From assembly GCA_963710165.1 (NCBI GenBank), contig CAVPYZ010000004.1, forward strand, positions 620,001-684,000: a stretch of 64,000 nt of DNA, written 5' to 3'. The notes under the pieces were generated by a model, which was given only the letters and a program-made list of their open reading frames with translations, was not told the origin of the DNA and did not search any database. The first letter of the stretch is position 1; each line of letters starts with the position of its first letter. Of the stretch, positions 52,457-62,461 are shown in pieces. The stretch comes from JACKIP01 sp963710165 (GTDB lineage: Bacteria; Pseudomonadota; Alphaproteobacteria; Micavibrionales; Micavibrionaceae). The position numbers and the translations under genes are program-made.

Positions 52457-53653
52457 TTATCTTAAATCCCAGATCAGGTCGAACATACGTTCATGCTCTT
52501 TAATAGCGTAGCGGTCGGTCATTCCGGCGATGTAATCTATGACAATACGACTCCGCGCGGTCATATCATCATGTCCGTTATATTCATCCAATCTTCTTTG
52601 CCAGTTATTGGGAAACAAGGCAGGGTCTTCCATAAAGGAGTTGTAAAGATCGGAAACGATACTCGTAACTTTCTTACGCATCCGCATAACTGTGTAGTGG
52701 GTATACATTCGATCCCAAAGAAATTTGCGCAACTCCTCGACTTTTTGGTGCATATCATCGGAAAACGCAATCATTTGTTGGCTGGCTTGCCGTATATCAT
52801 CGATATTTTGTGGTTTAAGGTTGTCCAGCCTGCGACGACTTTCACCCAGTACGTCTTTGACCATAGCGCCGATCATGTTTCTGATGACTTCTTTGATCAT
52901 AATTTTAGATGAAGCTTCTGGCCATTGCTGCTTTGATTTTTGCAGCATTTCTTGAAATAGACGAATATCAGTTAGGTCTTCAATATCAAAAAAGCCAGCT
53001 CTCAAACCGTCTTCCAGATCGTGATTATTATAGGCGATATCATCCGCAATTGCTGCGGCTTGAGCTTCGATAGACGCGTAACTATTAAGATTCAAATCTG
53101 TTAATTGCTGCAGATTTTTAAGGGTATCTGTTATCTCTCCGATATAGGGGCCGTTATGTTTTACTACGCCTTCTAATGTTTCCCATGTCATGTTCAGGCC
53201 GTTCCATGCGGGGTAGGTGCGCTCCAATTGTGTTATCACGCGCAGCGACTGGTCATTATGATCAAAACCATTATATTTTTTGTTGCAGTCTTTCAGCGCG
53301 TCTTCACCCACATGTGCAAAGGGGGCGTGGCCCAGATCATGGGCCAGTGCCACGGTTTCCGCCAAGTCTTCATTCACGAATAATGCACGTGCAAGTGACC
53401 TTGCTATTTGGGACACCTCCAGTGTATGAGTCAGGCGCGTACGATAATGATCCCCTTCATGATAGACAAATACCTGCGTTTTGTACTTCAGACGACGAAA
53501 CGCAGAGGAGTGAATAATGCGATCACGATCACGTTGAAACGGGGTGCGGGTCTCGCTTTCTGCCTCCTTAAACAACCGGCCTTTTGATTGATCGGGACGG
53601 CACGCATAAGCGGCAAGGGGCAGGGCGCAATAATTATAAGCAGGATCAGACAT
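52457..53653 (-). CDS. dgt: dGTP triphosphohydrolase-like HD protein
   Basis: Hydrolyses dNTPs to deoxynucleoside and triphosphate. About 398 residues from the ATG at 53653; longer frame versions run into the divergent erpA promoter. HD motifs: RLTHTLEVSQIARSLAR (His), ALAHDLGHAPFAHVGE (His-Asp) and AIADDIAYNNHDLEDG. N-terminal QRDRDRIIHSSAFRRLKYKTQVF is typical of the alphaproteobacterial Dgt subgroup. Divergent from erpA, the common order in this class. Confidence 0.93.
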   Translation of the reverse strand: MSDPAYNYCALPLAAYACRPDQSKGRLFKEAESETRTPFQRDRDRIIHSSAFRRLKYKTQVFVYHEGDHYRTRLTHTLEVSQIARSLARALFVNEDLAETVALAHDLGHAPFAHVGEDALKDCNKKYNGFDHNDQSLRVITQLERTYPAWNGLNMTWETLEGVVKHNGPYIGEITDTLKNLQQLTDLNLNSYASIEAQAAAIADDIAYNNHDLEDGLRAGFFDIEDLTDIRLFQEMLQKSKQQWPEASSKIMIKEVIRNMIGAMVKDVLGESRRRLDNLKPQNIDDIRQASQQMIAFSDDMHQKVEELRKFLWDRMYTHYTVMRMRKKVTSIVSDLYNSFMEDPALFPNNWQRRLDEYNGHDDMTARSRIVIDYIAGMTDRYAIKEHERMFDLIWDLR

Positions 53654-53687
53654 GACAAAGATTATAAGACACTCTATATTATATGTC

Positions 53688-54029
53688 ATGTCAGAAACAA
53701 AAAATGTGTCCGCTATATTAACCATTGATCAAAGCGCGATTGATCGGGTTCAGTCCTTGCGTGAACAACGCGGGATCAATAATTTGATGTTGCGTGTCAC
53801 GGTTGAGGGGGGCGGATGTTCCGGCTTTCAATATAATCTGAGCTTGACTGAAACCGTCACTGATGATGACCACATTTTTAAAGACTGTGTTGTGACGGAC
53901 GATATATCTGTTCCGCTTATTGCGGGATCAGTTGTGAAATTTGAAGAAAGTCTGGTGGGGGCCGAATTCAAAGTCGATAACCCCAATGCCGTAATGGGCT
54001 GTGGATGCGGCACCAGTTTTGCGGTATAG
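53688..54029 (+). CDS. erpA: A-type iron-sulfur carrier (ErpA/IscA family)
   Basis: One hundred and thirteen residues from the ATG at 53688. The three cluster-binding Cys are in GGGCSGFQY and MGCGCGTSF. Delivers Fe-S clusters to apo-proteins. The dgt-erpA-xthA arrangement is typical of alphaproteobacteria. Confidence 0.93.
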   Translation: MSETKNVSAILTIDQSAIDRVQSLREQRGINNLMLRVTVEGGGCSGFQYNLSLTETVTDDDHIFKDCVVTDDISVPLIAGSVVKFEESLVGAEFKVDNPNAVMGCGCGTSFAV

Positions 54030-54035
54030 ATACTT

Positions 54036-54800
54036 ATGAAATTTGCCTCATGGAATGTAAACTCGATCAAAGCACGGCAAGATATTGTTCTGCGCTGGCT
54101 GGAAGAAACCTCTGTCGATGTCTTGATGATACAGGAATTAAAGGGGCTGGATTTTCCTGTATTGGATAAGTTTGAGGCATTGGGCTATCAGGTCTCAACT
54201 GTTCCACAAAAAACCTATAACGGCGTTGCTACACTATCCAAGCATGACATTAAGATTGTAAAGGATAAGCTGCCCGGTTTTGAGGAAGATGACCAGGCGC
54301 GTTATCAGGAAATGACCATCAATGGATGGCGTGTTATAAATATTTATGCCCCAAATGGTAATCCTGTTGACAGCGAAAAGTATCCTTACAAGTTGAAATG
54401 GCTAGATCACTTGTATGATCATTTAAAAACTTTACGCGAAAACGAAATTCCCTTTTTTATATGCGGCGATTTTAATATTATCCCTGAGGAGCGTGATTGC
54501 TACAATCCTGATGTTTGGAAGGATGATGCTTTATTTAAAGTGGAGTCGCGCAGGCGATTGCGAAAGATAATGTATCTGGGTTTAATCGATGCGTTTCGTG
54601 CGTTTAACCAGCAAGATGAGCAATATACATTCTGGGATTATCAAGGCGGCTCTTTTCCTGCCAATAAAGGCATTCGTATCGACCATTTTCTTGTGTCACC
54701 GGAAATTGCGGACAGAATGGAAAATTGTCATATTGATGCTGTTCCACGGGGATGGGAAAAACCATCTGATCACACGCCGATTATCTTAAAGTTAGAATAG
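54036..54800 (+). CDS. xthA: Exodeoxyribonuclease III
   Basis: AP endonuclease and 3'-5' exonuclease of base-excision repair, 254 residues. Motifs in order: FASWNVNSIKAR, MIQELKG (catalytic Glu), YAPNGNP, FICGDFNI (Asp/Asn), GIRIDHFLVSP and SDHTPIIL (Asp-His). Six bases after erpA. Its last 9 bp overlap the convergent membrane protein gene. Confidence 0.96.
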   Translation: MKFASWNVNSIKARQDIVLRWLEETSVDVLMIQELKGLDFPVLDKFEALGYQVSTVPQKTYNGVATLSKHDIKIVKDKLPGFEEDDQARYQEMTINGWRVINIYAPNGNPVDSEKYPYKLKWLDHLYDHLKTLRENEIPFFICGDFNIIPEERDCYNPDVWKDDALFKVESRRRLRKIMYLGLIDAFRAFNQQDEQYTFWDYQGGSFPANKGIRIDHFLVSPEIADRMENCHIDAVPRGWEKPSDHTPIILKLE

Positions 54801-56105
54801 TTTTCCCTGCATATTTTTTTCAGCAGAATATGCCATAAAGGGTAATTTTTTTGTAAACCATTTAAATATGCCATGATCATTCATCCATAAAGCATACTCT
54901 TTGTATTCTGGATGATTTTGCGTTAAATGAATTTCTTCAGTTTTTGCGCGTAGGTAGTATATAAAAGTTAAAAATGCCAGTGCCGTTGTGGAGGTAATAA
55001 CTCCGCTTATTCCATACATGCTTAGAAAAGGAACATAAAAGAAAAACCGATTTAACATTTTACCAATATATTGTGGGTGTTTTGTAAATCTAAACATCCC
55101 ACCTGTAATAAGACCCCGATAGCTCAGGTTTGAAAATCGTATTCCAAAAGTGCATGTTCCCAAGGTTTCAAAGAACTGTCCACAAACAACTAGCACTCCC
55201 CAAATCATTGCAATCCAATAAAATTCTCCAAACCAATATGTCCAGTTTTCGCTTGTAAATAGATAGTGCAACACTGTAAATCGAATCATAAGTTCAAAGA
55301 ACGGAAAATAACATATTAAACAAACGAACCAACCAATGAACTTATTCTCCACAGATTTGATATCCGTATTATTTGCTTTGAATGTGAATACATAGCCAAT
55401 AGATGCAAAAAAAACGTCAATAGCAGCTAATATTAAATAGACCATTATTATAGCTTTTAGTAGAATAAGATTAGGGACGAGTGATATATTTTCATCGTAA
55501 TAACCCTGCGGATCATTAGAAATCAGATAAATATAACCACTACACCAAACCCACATTTCACAAAGAAAAAACATCTTTAACAAAAGTTTTAAGCTGTATA
55601 TTTTTAGTTCTTTGAATGAAACTTCACTTATATTAAATATACATATTTTTGCAAAATGATATAAATCATCCTCGGGGTTAATAAGGCGCCTGTCAGTTTC
55701 TTGAATATAAATATATGAGAAGGGTAAGAATATAATGCCTCCTATCATAAAAAGATAAAAAGCTGTTTGATATCTTTCGGGATTTATTTCCGCTATTACA
55801 GAATATATTGTCAGCAGAATTAGCCAGCTACAAATGACGCCCCAGAACTTCATTAAAGATCTTTTGTAATTAATTCTGTTTTTCTGTAAAAAAAAATAAG
55901 TATTATCTTTATTGGATTTTAAAAATATATACTCAGCAAGAACTATAAATAAATATCCAGAAATTAAAGGTCCAAAAAATAAAATAAAGATATTCTGATT
56001 TAAACCTGTATAATTTAAAATTACTAATGAAATTATAAAAAACAAACCACCACAAAAATTTATGAGGAAATTTGAAGCGCTCTTATATTTTGTGAATTTT
56101 TTCAT
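54792..56105 (-). CDS. Polytopic membrane protein with ICMT/PEMT-like C-terminus
   Basis: Four hundred and thirty-seven residues, about ten hydrophobic segments. The C-terminal 110 residues contain GGMFRFTKHPQYIGKML and RAKTEEIHLTQNHPEYKEYALW, the pattern of isoprenylcysteine carboxyl methyltransferase/phospholipid methyltransferase domains (RHPxY and the EE...Y block). AdoMet-dependent methylation of a membrane lipid or small molecule is therefore likely; the N-terminal 300 residues match no known family. It is more AT-rich than its neighbours, a possible sign of acquisition. Confidence 0.65.
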   Translation of the reverse strand: MKKFTKYKSASNFLINFCGGLFFIISLVILNYTGLNQNIFILFFGPLISGYLFIVLAEYIFLKSNKDNTYFFLQKNRINYKRSLMKFWGVICSWLILLTIYSVIAEINPERYQTAFYLFMIGGIIFLPFSYIYIQETDRRLINPEDDLYHFAKICIFNISEVSFKELKIYSLKLLLKMFFLCEMWVWCSGYIYLISNDPQGYYDENISLVPNLILLKAIIMVYLILAAIDVFFASIGYVFTFKANNTDIKSVENKFIGWFVCLICYFPFFELMIRFTVLHYLFTSENWTYWFGEFYWIAMIWGVLVVCGQFFETLGTCTFGIRFSNLSYRGLITGGMFRFTKHPQYIGKMLNRFFFYVPFLSMYGISGVITSTTALAFLTFIYYLRAKTEEIHLTQNHPEYKEYALWMNDHGIFKWFTKKLPFMAYSAEKNMQGKLF

Positions 56106-56156
56106 TTTTTGAATATATATGGTTTGTCTTCAGAAATGAATATCCTATAATGAGTT

Positions 56157-57110
56157 ATGAAACAATTTTATATAAAATTATTATGGCTATTATTTACTTT
56201 ACCTCTGCTTGCTGCCTGTTCTACATTCATGGAAAGTCGGGAAATTACGGCAAACCGAATCGCTTATCCTGTTTTCATGTTAGAACGTCAAATTCCGGCC
56301 GGAAAATTTAATCTAATGGCGTGGGAACGCGTTCGTGAAGAAGGTGGTGTGGCACATGTGTACATCGAAGGTGATGGCCTGGCATGGATTTCCAGATCAG
56401 AACCATCGCGCGATCCGACCCCGATTAACCCTGTTGCACTTAATCTGGCGGCAATGGATAAGCACCCGAATGTGTTATACCTCTCCAGACCGTGCCAATA
56501 TAGCGGTAATGAAATATGGAATGATGCCGCGCCGAAATATAACGGCGAAGAGTTCTGCCCGCGCAAATACTGGACTGATATGCGCTATTCTGAAGAGGTT
56601 ATAGAGTCTATGAGCCTTGCTCTTGATAATATGAAGGCAAAATATCGTATTTCCGAATTCCATCTGACCGGATATTCCGGCGGTGCTACCGTGGCGGCAT
56701 TGCTCGCTGTGCGTCGTGAAGATGTAAAATCATTCCGTACGGTTGCTGGTAATTTGAACCATGATGTCTTTACAACTATTCATGATGTTACTCCGCTGAC
56801 GGGTTCTTTAAATCCTATTGATGAAGCGGCTGAACTGCGCTTTATTCCGCAACATCATTATGTTGGCGGCGAAGACGAGGTCATACCGCCCGCAATTTTT
56901 GCAAGTTATAAGCAAGCCGTATCACCAAGCGCGTGCCTGGCATATTCGTTTGTGCCCGATGCAGGCCATGAATATGGCTGGGTTGATAAATGGCCCGAGT
57001 TGATGATGCGCCCGCTCGGTTGCTCTGCACGTCTTGCACCTGTTGATCCGATGCAATTTACGGCGCCGCCACAGGAATTCATTGATGTGAAAAAAGGCAA
57101 AGTCTTTTAA
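56157..57110 (+). CDS. Lipoprotein alpha/beta-hydrolase
   Basis: Three hundred and seventeen residues. Lipoprotein signal ending LLAAC (Cys21). The fold markers are HLTGYSGGATVAALLA (nucleophile Ser in GxSxG, about residue 180), GGEDEVIPP (Asp) and PDAGHEYGW (His near 278), a complete catalytic triad. Probably an outer- or inner-membrane-anchored esterase or lipase. It joins the DUF484 gene by a TAATG overlap. Confidence 0.85.
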   Translation: MKQFYIKLLWLLFTLPLLAACSTFMESREITANRIAYPVFMLERQIPAGKFNLMAWERVREEGGVAHVYIEGDGLAWISRSEPSRDPTPINPVALNLAAMDKHPNVLYLSRPCQYSGNEIWNDAAPKYNGEEFCPRKYWTDMRYSEEVIESMSLALDNMKAKYRISEFHLTGYSGGATVAALLAVRREDVKSFRTVAGNLNHDVFTTIHDVTPLTGSLNPIDEAAELRFIPQHHYVGGEDEVIPPAIFASYKQAVSPSACLAYSFVPDAGHEYGWVDKWPELMMRPLGCSARLAPVDPMQFTAPPQEFIDVKKGKVF

Positions 57111-57820
57111 TGTCGGATGCCGAGACGAATAAAAAGAGCAATAAAAACGAGGTGACGCCTCAGGATATTAAAGACTTCCTGAAACAGAACCCTCGTTTTT
57201 TAAATCAACACCCCGATGCAATTGATTTGATCTTACCGCCGAAAGGAAAGCGTGAGAAAGGCATTGCCGATTTTCAAGCATATATGATTGACCGTTTAAA
57301 AGCGGATAAGGAAGAAGTTTTGGGCACAGCGCAGGAATTGGTGGAGACGGCGCGCTCCAACATGAATAATCAGCAACGCATACATAATGCGGTTTTACGT
57401 ATTCTGGAAGCGCGCACATTTGAGGAATTCATTAATATCATCACAATGGATCTGGCCGCCATGCTTGATACGGATATGTCGGTTTTGGTGGTTGAGGCAG
57501 AAGGGCGCACCTTGCCCCATATACAAACAAGCGGCGTGCGTATTATCCCCGAAGGAACTGTTGATCATTGGATGCGTGGCAAGACATGCTTGCTTGAGTC
57601 TAATATTCAGGGGATTGAGCCTATTTATGGTGGTGGTGCAACTTTGATCAGGTCGCAGGCTCTTTTACGTGTTGATATTTCAATGGATACACCGCCCGCA
57701 ATTTTGGCATTCGGCAGTCGTGATGCAGATATGTTTCAGGCGGGGCAGGCAACGGATCAGGTTATCTTTATGGCACGTGTGGTTGAACGTGCCTTTCGTC
57801 AATGGCTACAGCTACCCTAA
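57110..57820 (+). CDS. DUF484 (GAF-like) protein
   Basis: Two hundred and thirty-six residues. The N-terminal QDIKDFLKQNPRFLNQHPD is the hallmark of DUF484; a coiled coil and GAF-like domain follow, with TLIRSQALLR and LAFGSRD near the end. In many proteobacteria DUF484 sits before xerC; here that partner is absent. Function unknown. Overlaps the preceding stop. Confidence 0.85.
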   Translation: MSDAETNKKSNKNEVTPQDIKDFLKQNPRFLNQHPDAIDLILPPKGKREKGIADFQAYMIDRLKADKEEVLGTAQELVETARSNMNNQQRIHNAVLRILEARTFEEFINIITMDLAAMLDTDMSVLVVEAEGRTLPHIQTSGVRIIPEGTVDHWMRGKTCLLESNIQGIEPIYGGGATLIRSQALLRVDISMDTPPAILAFGSRDADMFQAGQATDQVIFMARVVERAFRQWLQLP

Positions 57821-58056
57821 ATATCAAACATCTTTTTCAACCAGCTTTTGGGCAGGATGAAAAATAAAATGGCTCTGACGATAATCCAGCATGGTATAAA
57901 AAGGATCACATAGAACACAACGACCCAGAACCAGAACATGAGATCGCCGTCATTTTCAATATCCGCCAGAGAAAAAACTTTTTCGTAATTAAAAATATCA
58001 AGTAAGCCAAAGCTTTCTTCCTTTGGCATTTCCTCTATCGGTTTTTTATCTGTCAT
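57817..58056 (-). CDS. Small single-membrane-segment protein
   Basis: Seventy-nine residues: a polar acidic N-terminus, then one or two hydrophobic segments (about 41-70, FWFWVVVFYVILFIP) and a basic end. No family was recognised. Downstream of parC on the same strand with a 21-bp gap; overlaps the DUF484 end by 4 bp on the opposite strand. Confidence 0.55.
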   Translation of the reverse strand: MTDKKPIEEMPKEESFGLLDIFNYEKVFSLADIENDGDLMFWFWVVVFYVILFIPCWIIVRAILFFILPKSWLKKMFDI

Positions 58057-58077
58057 GTTGTGACCAATCTTAAAATA

Positions 58078-60303
58078 TTAGAATTTATTATTACGCGGAA
58101 AACCGTTTGGCGGCAAGCGTCCGGCGCTCGCACGTTTGCCAAGCCATGGGCGGATGTCATCAACGCTATGTACGCCGCGCCCTGTTTCATAGGTAAAACC
58201 TGCTTCCATATTGAATGTTTTCACATCCGACAAACCGCCATCTTTATATTTTTGCAGAATGACGCCTTTGCCTTTCCCCATTTCTGGCAATTCGTCCAAT
58301 CCGAAAACCAGCATTTTTCGGTTTTCACCAATCACCGCAACATGGTCATCATTTTTCGCGATCGGGACACAGATTTTAGCTTCTGCTTTGCCCGATACGT
58401 TCAGCGTTTGAATCCCTGCACGACGATTACTGATGAGATTTTCGCTTGGTAAAACAAATCCATGACCTGCCGTGGATGTGATTAAACGCTTTTCATCGGC
58501 GACATACGTGAAAAGTGTAACAATATCCGCATCATTTTCCAGATCAATCATCAAGCGCACGGGTTCCCCGAACCCGCGTCCGGGCGGTAACTTTGATCCG
58601 TCCAATGTAAAAAATCGCCCGTTTGTAGCGAGGAGCAATATTTTATCGGTTGTTTGCGCTTCCAGCACAAATCCCTCGCGGTCACCTTCTTTATATTTAA
58701 CGTCTTTGGCAGTTATGCCGTGACCTTTCAGGGCGCGAATCCAGCCCTTGGCGGAGCAGATAACCGTGATTGGCTCTTTCTCGACCATCGCTTGCTCCAG
58801 TTCTGCCAGATTGGTTTCGCCCGGCGCATCGCCTATTTCAGTACGGCGTTTACCAAGTGTAGTATCTTCACCAAATTCTTTGGCAATCTCTTGAATTTGT
58901 TTTTTGATTTGTGTCCACTGCCGCGCTTCTGACTTCAACAGTTTCTCAAGCATGTCTTTTTCTTTTTCAAGCTCTTCATGCTCTTGGCGTAATTCTATTT
59001 CTTCCAGCTTGCGCAAATTACGCAGACGCATATTTAAAATTGCTTCGGCTTGCGTTTCGGTCAGCGCGAATGCTTTGATCAGCTCGGCTTTCGGGTCGTC
59101 CTCATAACGGATAATGCGTATGACTTCATCAAGATTTAAGTACGCAATTAAATAACCGGCCAAAACTTCCAGACGATGATTGACCTTATCCAATCGGAAA
59201 GCTGTGCGACGGATCAGGACTTCTTGCCTATGATCAAGCCATGCGCGTAATACTTCCTTCACACTCATCACGCGCGGTACTTTACCGCCATCAAGAACAT
59301 TCATATTCAGTGAAAACCGCGTTTCCAGATCGGAATTTTTGAATAATGCTTCCATCAGAAGGTTGGCATCAACATTTCGGCTTTTCGGCGTGATGACCAC
59401 GCGAATATCTTCCGCGCTCTCATCAATGACATCATCCAGAATGGCAATTTTGCGATCAACAACCAAAAAGTCGAGCTTTTCCATCAAACGTGACTTTTGA
59501 ATACCGTAAGGAATTTCCGTCACAATAATGCGATATTGACCACCCTTAATATCCTCAACCTCCCATCGTGCGCGCAATCTGAAAGATCCTTTGCCTGTTT
59601 TATAGGCATTGACGATGTTTTCATGTGGCTCAACCAGAATACCGCCAGTGGGGAAGTCGGGGCCTTTAATAATGGAATAGAGTTGATCTTCATCAATATC
59701 TTCTTCCAGCATCATCAACATACCTTCGCATAACTCGGCAACATTATGCGGCGGAATATTGGTCGCCATACCAACGGCAATACCGCTCGACCCGTTTGCA
59801 AGCAGATGCGGAAAATTAGCAGGAAGGACAACAGGCTCAGATTCCGACCCATCGTACGTTTCGCGAAAATCAACGGCATTTTCCTTTATGCCTTCTAATA
59901 ATCGTAAGGCCACAGACGTCAGACGCGCTTCGGTGTAACGCATGGCGGCGGGGTTGTCACCGTCAATATTACCAAAGTTTCCCTGCCCGTCGACCAGCGG
60001 ATAACGAACCGAAAAACTTTGTGCCAGTCGCACCATGGCATCATAAACCGCCGTATCACCGTGCGGGTGATACTTACCAATCACATCACCAACCACACGC
60101 GCCGATTTCTTCGGGGAGTTTTCCGGGCTAAGACGTAGCTCATGCATGGCATAAAGCAAACGACGATGCACCGGCTTTAACCCGTCCCGCACATCTGGAA
60201 GCGCACGCCCCGTAATGGTGGAAAGGGCATAAGATAAATATCTCTCCGATATAATCTCGGAAAGCGGTTGATCAATAATACTATGCGCGGCAATGTCTGA
60301 CAT
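58078..60303 (-). CDS. parC: DNA topoisomerase IV subunit A
   Basis: Type IIA topoisomerase subunit decatenating sister chromosomes with ParE. Seven hundred and forty-one residues, usual for alphaproteobacterial ParC. Breakage-reunion domain: YHPHGDTAVYDAMVRLAQ and MRYTEARLT with the catalytic Tyr near residue 119. The C-terminal DNA-wrapping propeller repeats are less regular than in GyrA and lack a clear GyrA box, supporting ParC. The residue after HPHGD, where quinolone resistance arises, is Thr; this may be natural for the lineage. recO lies 9 bp upstream. Confidence 0.95.
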   Translation of the reverse strand: MSDIAAHSIIDQPLSEIISERYLSYALSTITGRALPDVRDGLKPVHRRLLYAMHELRLSPENSPKKSARVVGDVIGKYHPHGDTAVYDAMVRLAQSFSVRYPLVDGQGNFGNIDGDNPAAMRYTEARLTSVALRLLEGIKENAVDFRETYDGSESEPVVLPANFPHLLANGSSGIAVGMATNIPPHNVAELCEGMLMMLEEDIDEDQLYSIIKGPDFPTGGILVEPHENIVNAYKTGKGSFRLRARWEVEDIKGGQYRIIVTEIPYGIQKSRLMEKLDFLVVDRKIAILDDVIDESAEDIRVVITPKSRNVDANLLMEALFKNSDLETRFSLNMNVLDGGKVPRVMSVKEVLRAWLDHRQEVLIRRTAFRLDKVNHRLEVLAGYLIAYLNLDEVIRIIRYEDDPKAELIKAFALTETQAEAILNMRLRNLRKLEEIELRQEHEELEKEKDMLEKLLKSEARQWTQIKKQIQEIAKEFGEDTTLGKRRTEIGDAPGETNLAELEQAMVEKEPITVICSAKGWIRALKGHGITAKDVKYKEGDREGFVLEAQTTDKILLLATNGRFFTLDGSKLPPGRGFGEPVRLMIDLENDADIVTLFTYVADEKRLITSTAGHGFVLPSENLISNRRAGIQTLNVSGKAEAKICVPIAKNDDHVAVIGENRKMLVFGLDELPEMGKGKGVILQKYKDGGLSDVKTFNMEAGFTYETGRGVHSVDDIRPWLGKRASAGRLPPNGFPRNNKF

Positions 60304-60312
60304 AGTTTATTT

Positions 60313-61071
60313 TTAACCGTTTAGATCATCTAGCGCAACAGGAGAAAGTAAAGATCCTAGCTGTATTCTAGCGCCAGGCACACCTTTTGTATGTTGTGCG
60401 AAGGCCCATTTTTCCAGAAACTTTGCTGTGATGTTCAGGCCTTTGATAATTTCTGTTTCATCGCTGGGACCGCCATTCGGTTTCAGGAAAGCGGGCAGGG
60501 GGAGGAGTTTATCTTTATAAGGCTCGCCCGCGCTATAGCTTACGGCGCACCCCGATTTCGGGCTGATATAGCCGAGTTCTTGCGCGCTGCCGCCGCCTGC
60601 GCATCTGGTTAAATCTAGGGAAAATCCCAGCTCACGCAATAGAGATATTTCCCATTTTACGTAGGGCGCGCCCCAGCTTTCTATATGATCTTCGCCGTGT
60701 GTCATAATTGTTAATAGGGCCAAAGTATTCTGATAGAGATCGTGGTGTGCTTCACGCTCGGGCAAGCTTTCGGACAGAAGCGCGGTTATAGCGTTCAATG
60801 CCGCCATCTTCTGGCGATCTTCCATGATTAATGCAGAAAACTGGGTGTCGAGTTCTAGTTTATATGTGCCGAGCTGATCATCGGTTTTTGCGCTCCAATC
60901 AACTTGTAGCAAATTGCCGGCTTCCAGTAAGGCACGTTTCGATGAAGAATGTGCCCCGTGAACATATCCCGCATGCAAGCCGCGCTCGGCAGTAAAAAGT
61001 TTCAGAACAGCTGCGCCTTCACCATGTGATAAAACATTTAAGACGAGCCCTTGATCTGTCCAGTTTTCCAT
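60313..61071 (-). CDS. recO: DNA repair protein RecO
   Basis: Loads RecA with RecR in gap repair. Two hundred and fifty-two residues. N-terminal OB-fold (DQGLVLNVLSHGEGAAVLKLFTAERGLHAGYVHGA) and an alphaproteobacterial C-terminal block LTRCAGGGSAQELGYISPKSGCAVS. Some of the usual zinc Cys are missing, which is common in this class. Co-oriented with parC. Confidence 0.93.
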   Translation of the reverse strand: MENWTDQGLVLNVLSHGEGAAVLKLFTAERGLHAGYVHGAHSSSKRALLEAGNLLQVDWSAKTDDQLGTYKLELDTQFSALIMEDRQKMAALNAITALLSESLPEREAHHDLYQNTLALLTIMTHGEDHIESWGAPYVKWEISLLRELGFSLDLTRCAGGGSAQELGYISPKSGCAVSYSAGEPYKDKLLPLPAFLKPNGGPSDETEIIKGLNITAKFLEKWAFAQHTKGVPGARIQLGSLLSPVALDDLNG

Positions 61072-61175
61072 GTTCTCATCATGGCATGACTGACATTGTA
61101 ATAGAAGAATTGAAACAGCTTTGTGACCAGCTACTCACAAAAAATGAGTGTCGGAAATAAATAGAGGATCTGTAT

Positions 61176-61820
61176 ATGCTACCCGAAAAATCATTTTACA
61201 TCATTCGTCACGGTCAAACCGAGCATAATATTGCCAATATCGCAGCAGGTGGTGAAACAGATAGCGCGCTGACCGATTTAGGGCGACAACAACCACAAGA
61301 TTTGGCGCCGTATTTAAAGCATCTACAGATTAAGCCATCCAAAATATTCCACAGCTCTATGCAACGCGCACGTCATACGGCGCAATATTTGAATCACTAT
61401 CTTGATTTGGAGATGGAGGAAATTCATGATTTGAGAGAGCAGGAAATAGGTGATTGGGCGGGGAGGCCCTGGGAAGAGATTTATCCAAAATTCAGGGAGA
61501 ATACTATTCCGCCAAATGGTGAAACATCAGATCAATTTGCTGCGCGGGTTCAGCGTGCAATATCCTATTGTCTGGAACAGTCAGAGGGGCAAGGACCACC
61601 CCTGTTGGTATGTCATGGCGGATTATTCTTTGGACTTGGTCTGATGTACGATATATACGATTCAATCACACATATAGAGAACTGCCAGCTTCATTATTTT
61701 GAACCTCATATGCAAGTTCCGTTTTTTCCGTGGAAGGTTTCACAATATGTTGTTAATGGCGATAATTTGGACGATAACAGCACATCTTTTTGTGCAACAA
61801 AATTAAAGAAGAAAGCATGA
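61176..61820 (+). CDS. Histidine phosphatase (phosphoglycerate-mutase-like), copy 1
   Basis: Two hundred and fourteen residues. The RHG motif IIRHGQTEHN (about 9-18), a second Arg in HSSMQRARHTA, and VCHGGLF carrying the second catalytic His. Branch-1 histidine phosphatase; substrate unknown. Overlaps a paralogue by 4 bp (ATGA). Confidence 0.85.
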   Translation: MLPEKSFYIIRHGQTEHNIANIAAGGETDSALTDLGRQQPQDLAPYLKHLQIKPSKIFHSSMQRARHTAQYLNHYLDLEMEEIHDLREQEIGDWAGRPWEEIYPKFRENTIPPNGETSDQFAARVQRAISYCLEQSEGQGPPLLVCHGGLFFGLGLMYDIYDSITHIENCQLHYFEPHMQVPFFPWKVSQYVVNGDNLDDNSTSFCATKLKKKA

Positions 61821-62449
61821 TTGATTTAGACCTGATACCGGTAAAGCATTTTTATATGTTGCGCCATGCAGAAAGTGAAGCCAATGCCGCAAAAATTTAT
61901 TCAGGCATGATGGATACCCCGTTAACCAACGCAGGCAAAGCGCAAGCGGAGGCCGCAGCAAAAGTCGTTGTGAATTTGACTGAAAAACCAAATATCATTG
62001 TGCATAGTCATTTGGTTAGAACAAAACAAACGGCACAGCCAATTCTGGACTATTTAAATCTTGAAACAGTCGAAATTCCGAAGTGGGCAGAGCAAGATTA
62101 TGGTGATTGGCAGGGGCAACCACATAGCAAAGTTAGACATTTGCGGGAGTCCGGGATTGATCCCGTTGGTGGCGAAGCAAATGTTCAATTCGAACGACGT
62201 ATCTATGGCGCACTAAAACAGACATTATTGAATTATGATCGTCCGCTTATTGTATGTCATGGCGGATGTTTTAGGGCGCTATCACAAATATATGGTGGTA
62301 AAATACGGGGTTCTCAAAATGCAACTCTTCACGAATTTGTGCCAAAAGAAACGCAACATAGTGGATTTCCATGGGATATATACACGTATAATTCTGAGAG
62401 TTTAGAGAAAGAAATTCTGGAAGGATTTTACGAGGATTTGGTCACGTAA
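61817..62449 (+). CDS. Histidine phosphatase (phosphoglycerate-mutase-like), copy 2
   Basis: Two hundred and ten residues from the ATG at 61817. MLRHAESEAN, HSHLVRTKQTA and VCHGGCFRAL are the catalytic motifs; RHA replaces RHG. Same layout and length as the preceding gene, so a tandem duplication with divergence. The two may form a pathway pair or a heterodimer; substrate unknown. Confidence 0.85.
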   Translation: MIDLDLIPVKHFYMLRHAESEANAAKIYSGMMDTPLTNAGKAQAEAAAKVVVNLTEKPNIIVHSHLVRTKQTAQPILDYLNLETVEIPKWAEQDYGDWQGQPHSKVRHLRESGIDPVGGEANVQFERRIYGALKQTLLNYDRPLIVCHGGCFRALSQIYGGKIRGSQNATLHEFVPKETQHSGFPWDIYTYNSESLEKEILEGFYEDLVT

Positions 62450-62461
62450 GAAGGTAAAGTC

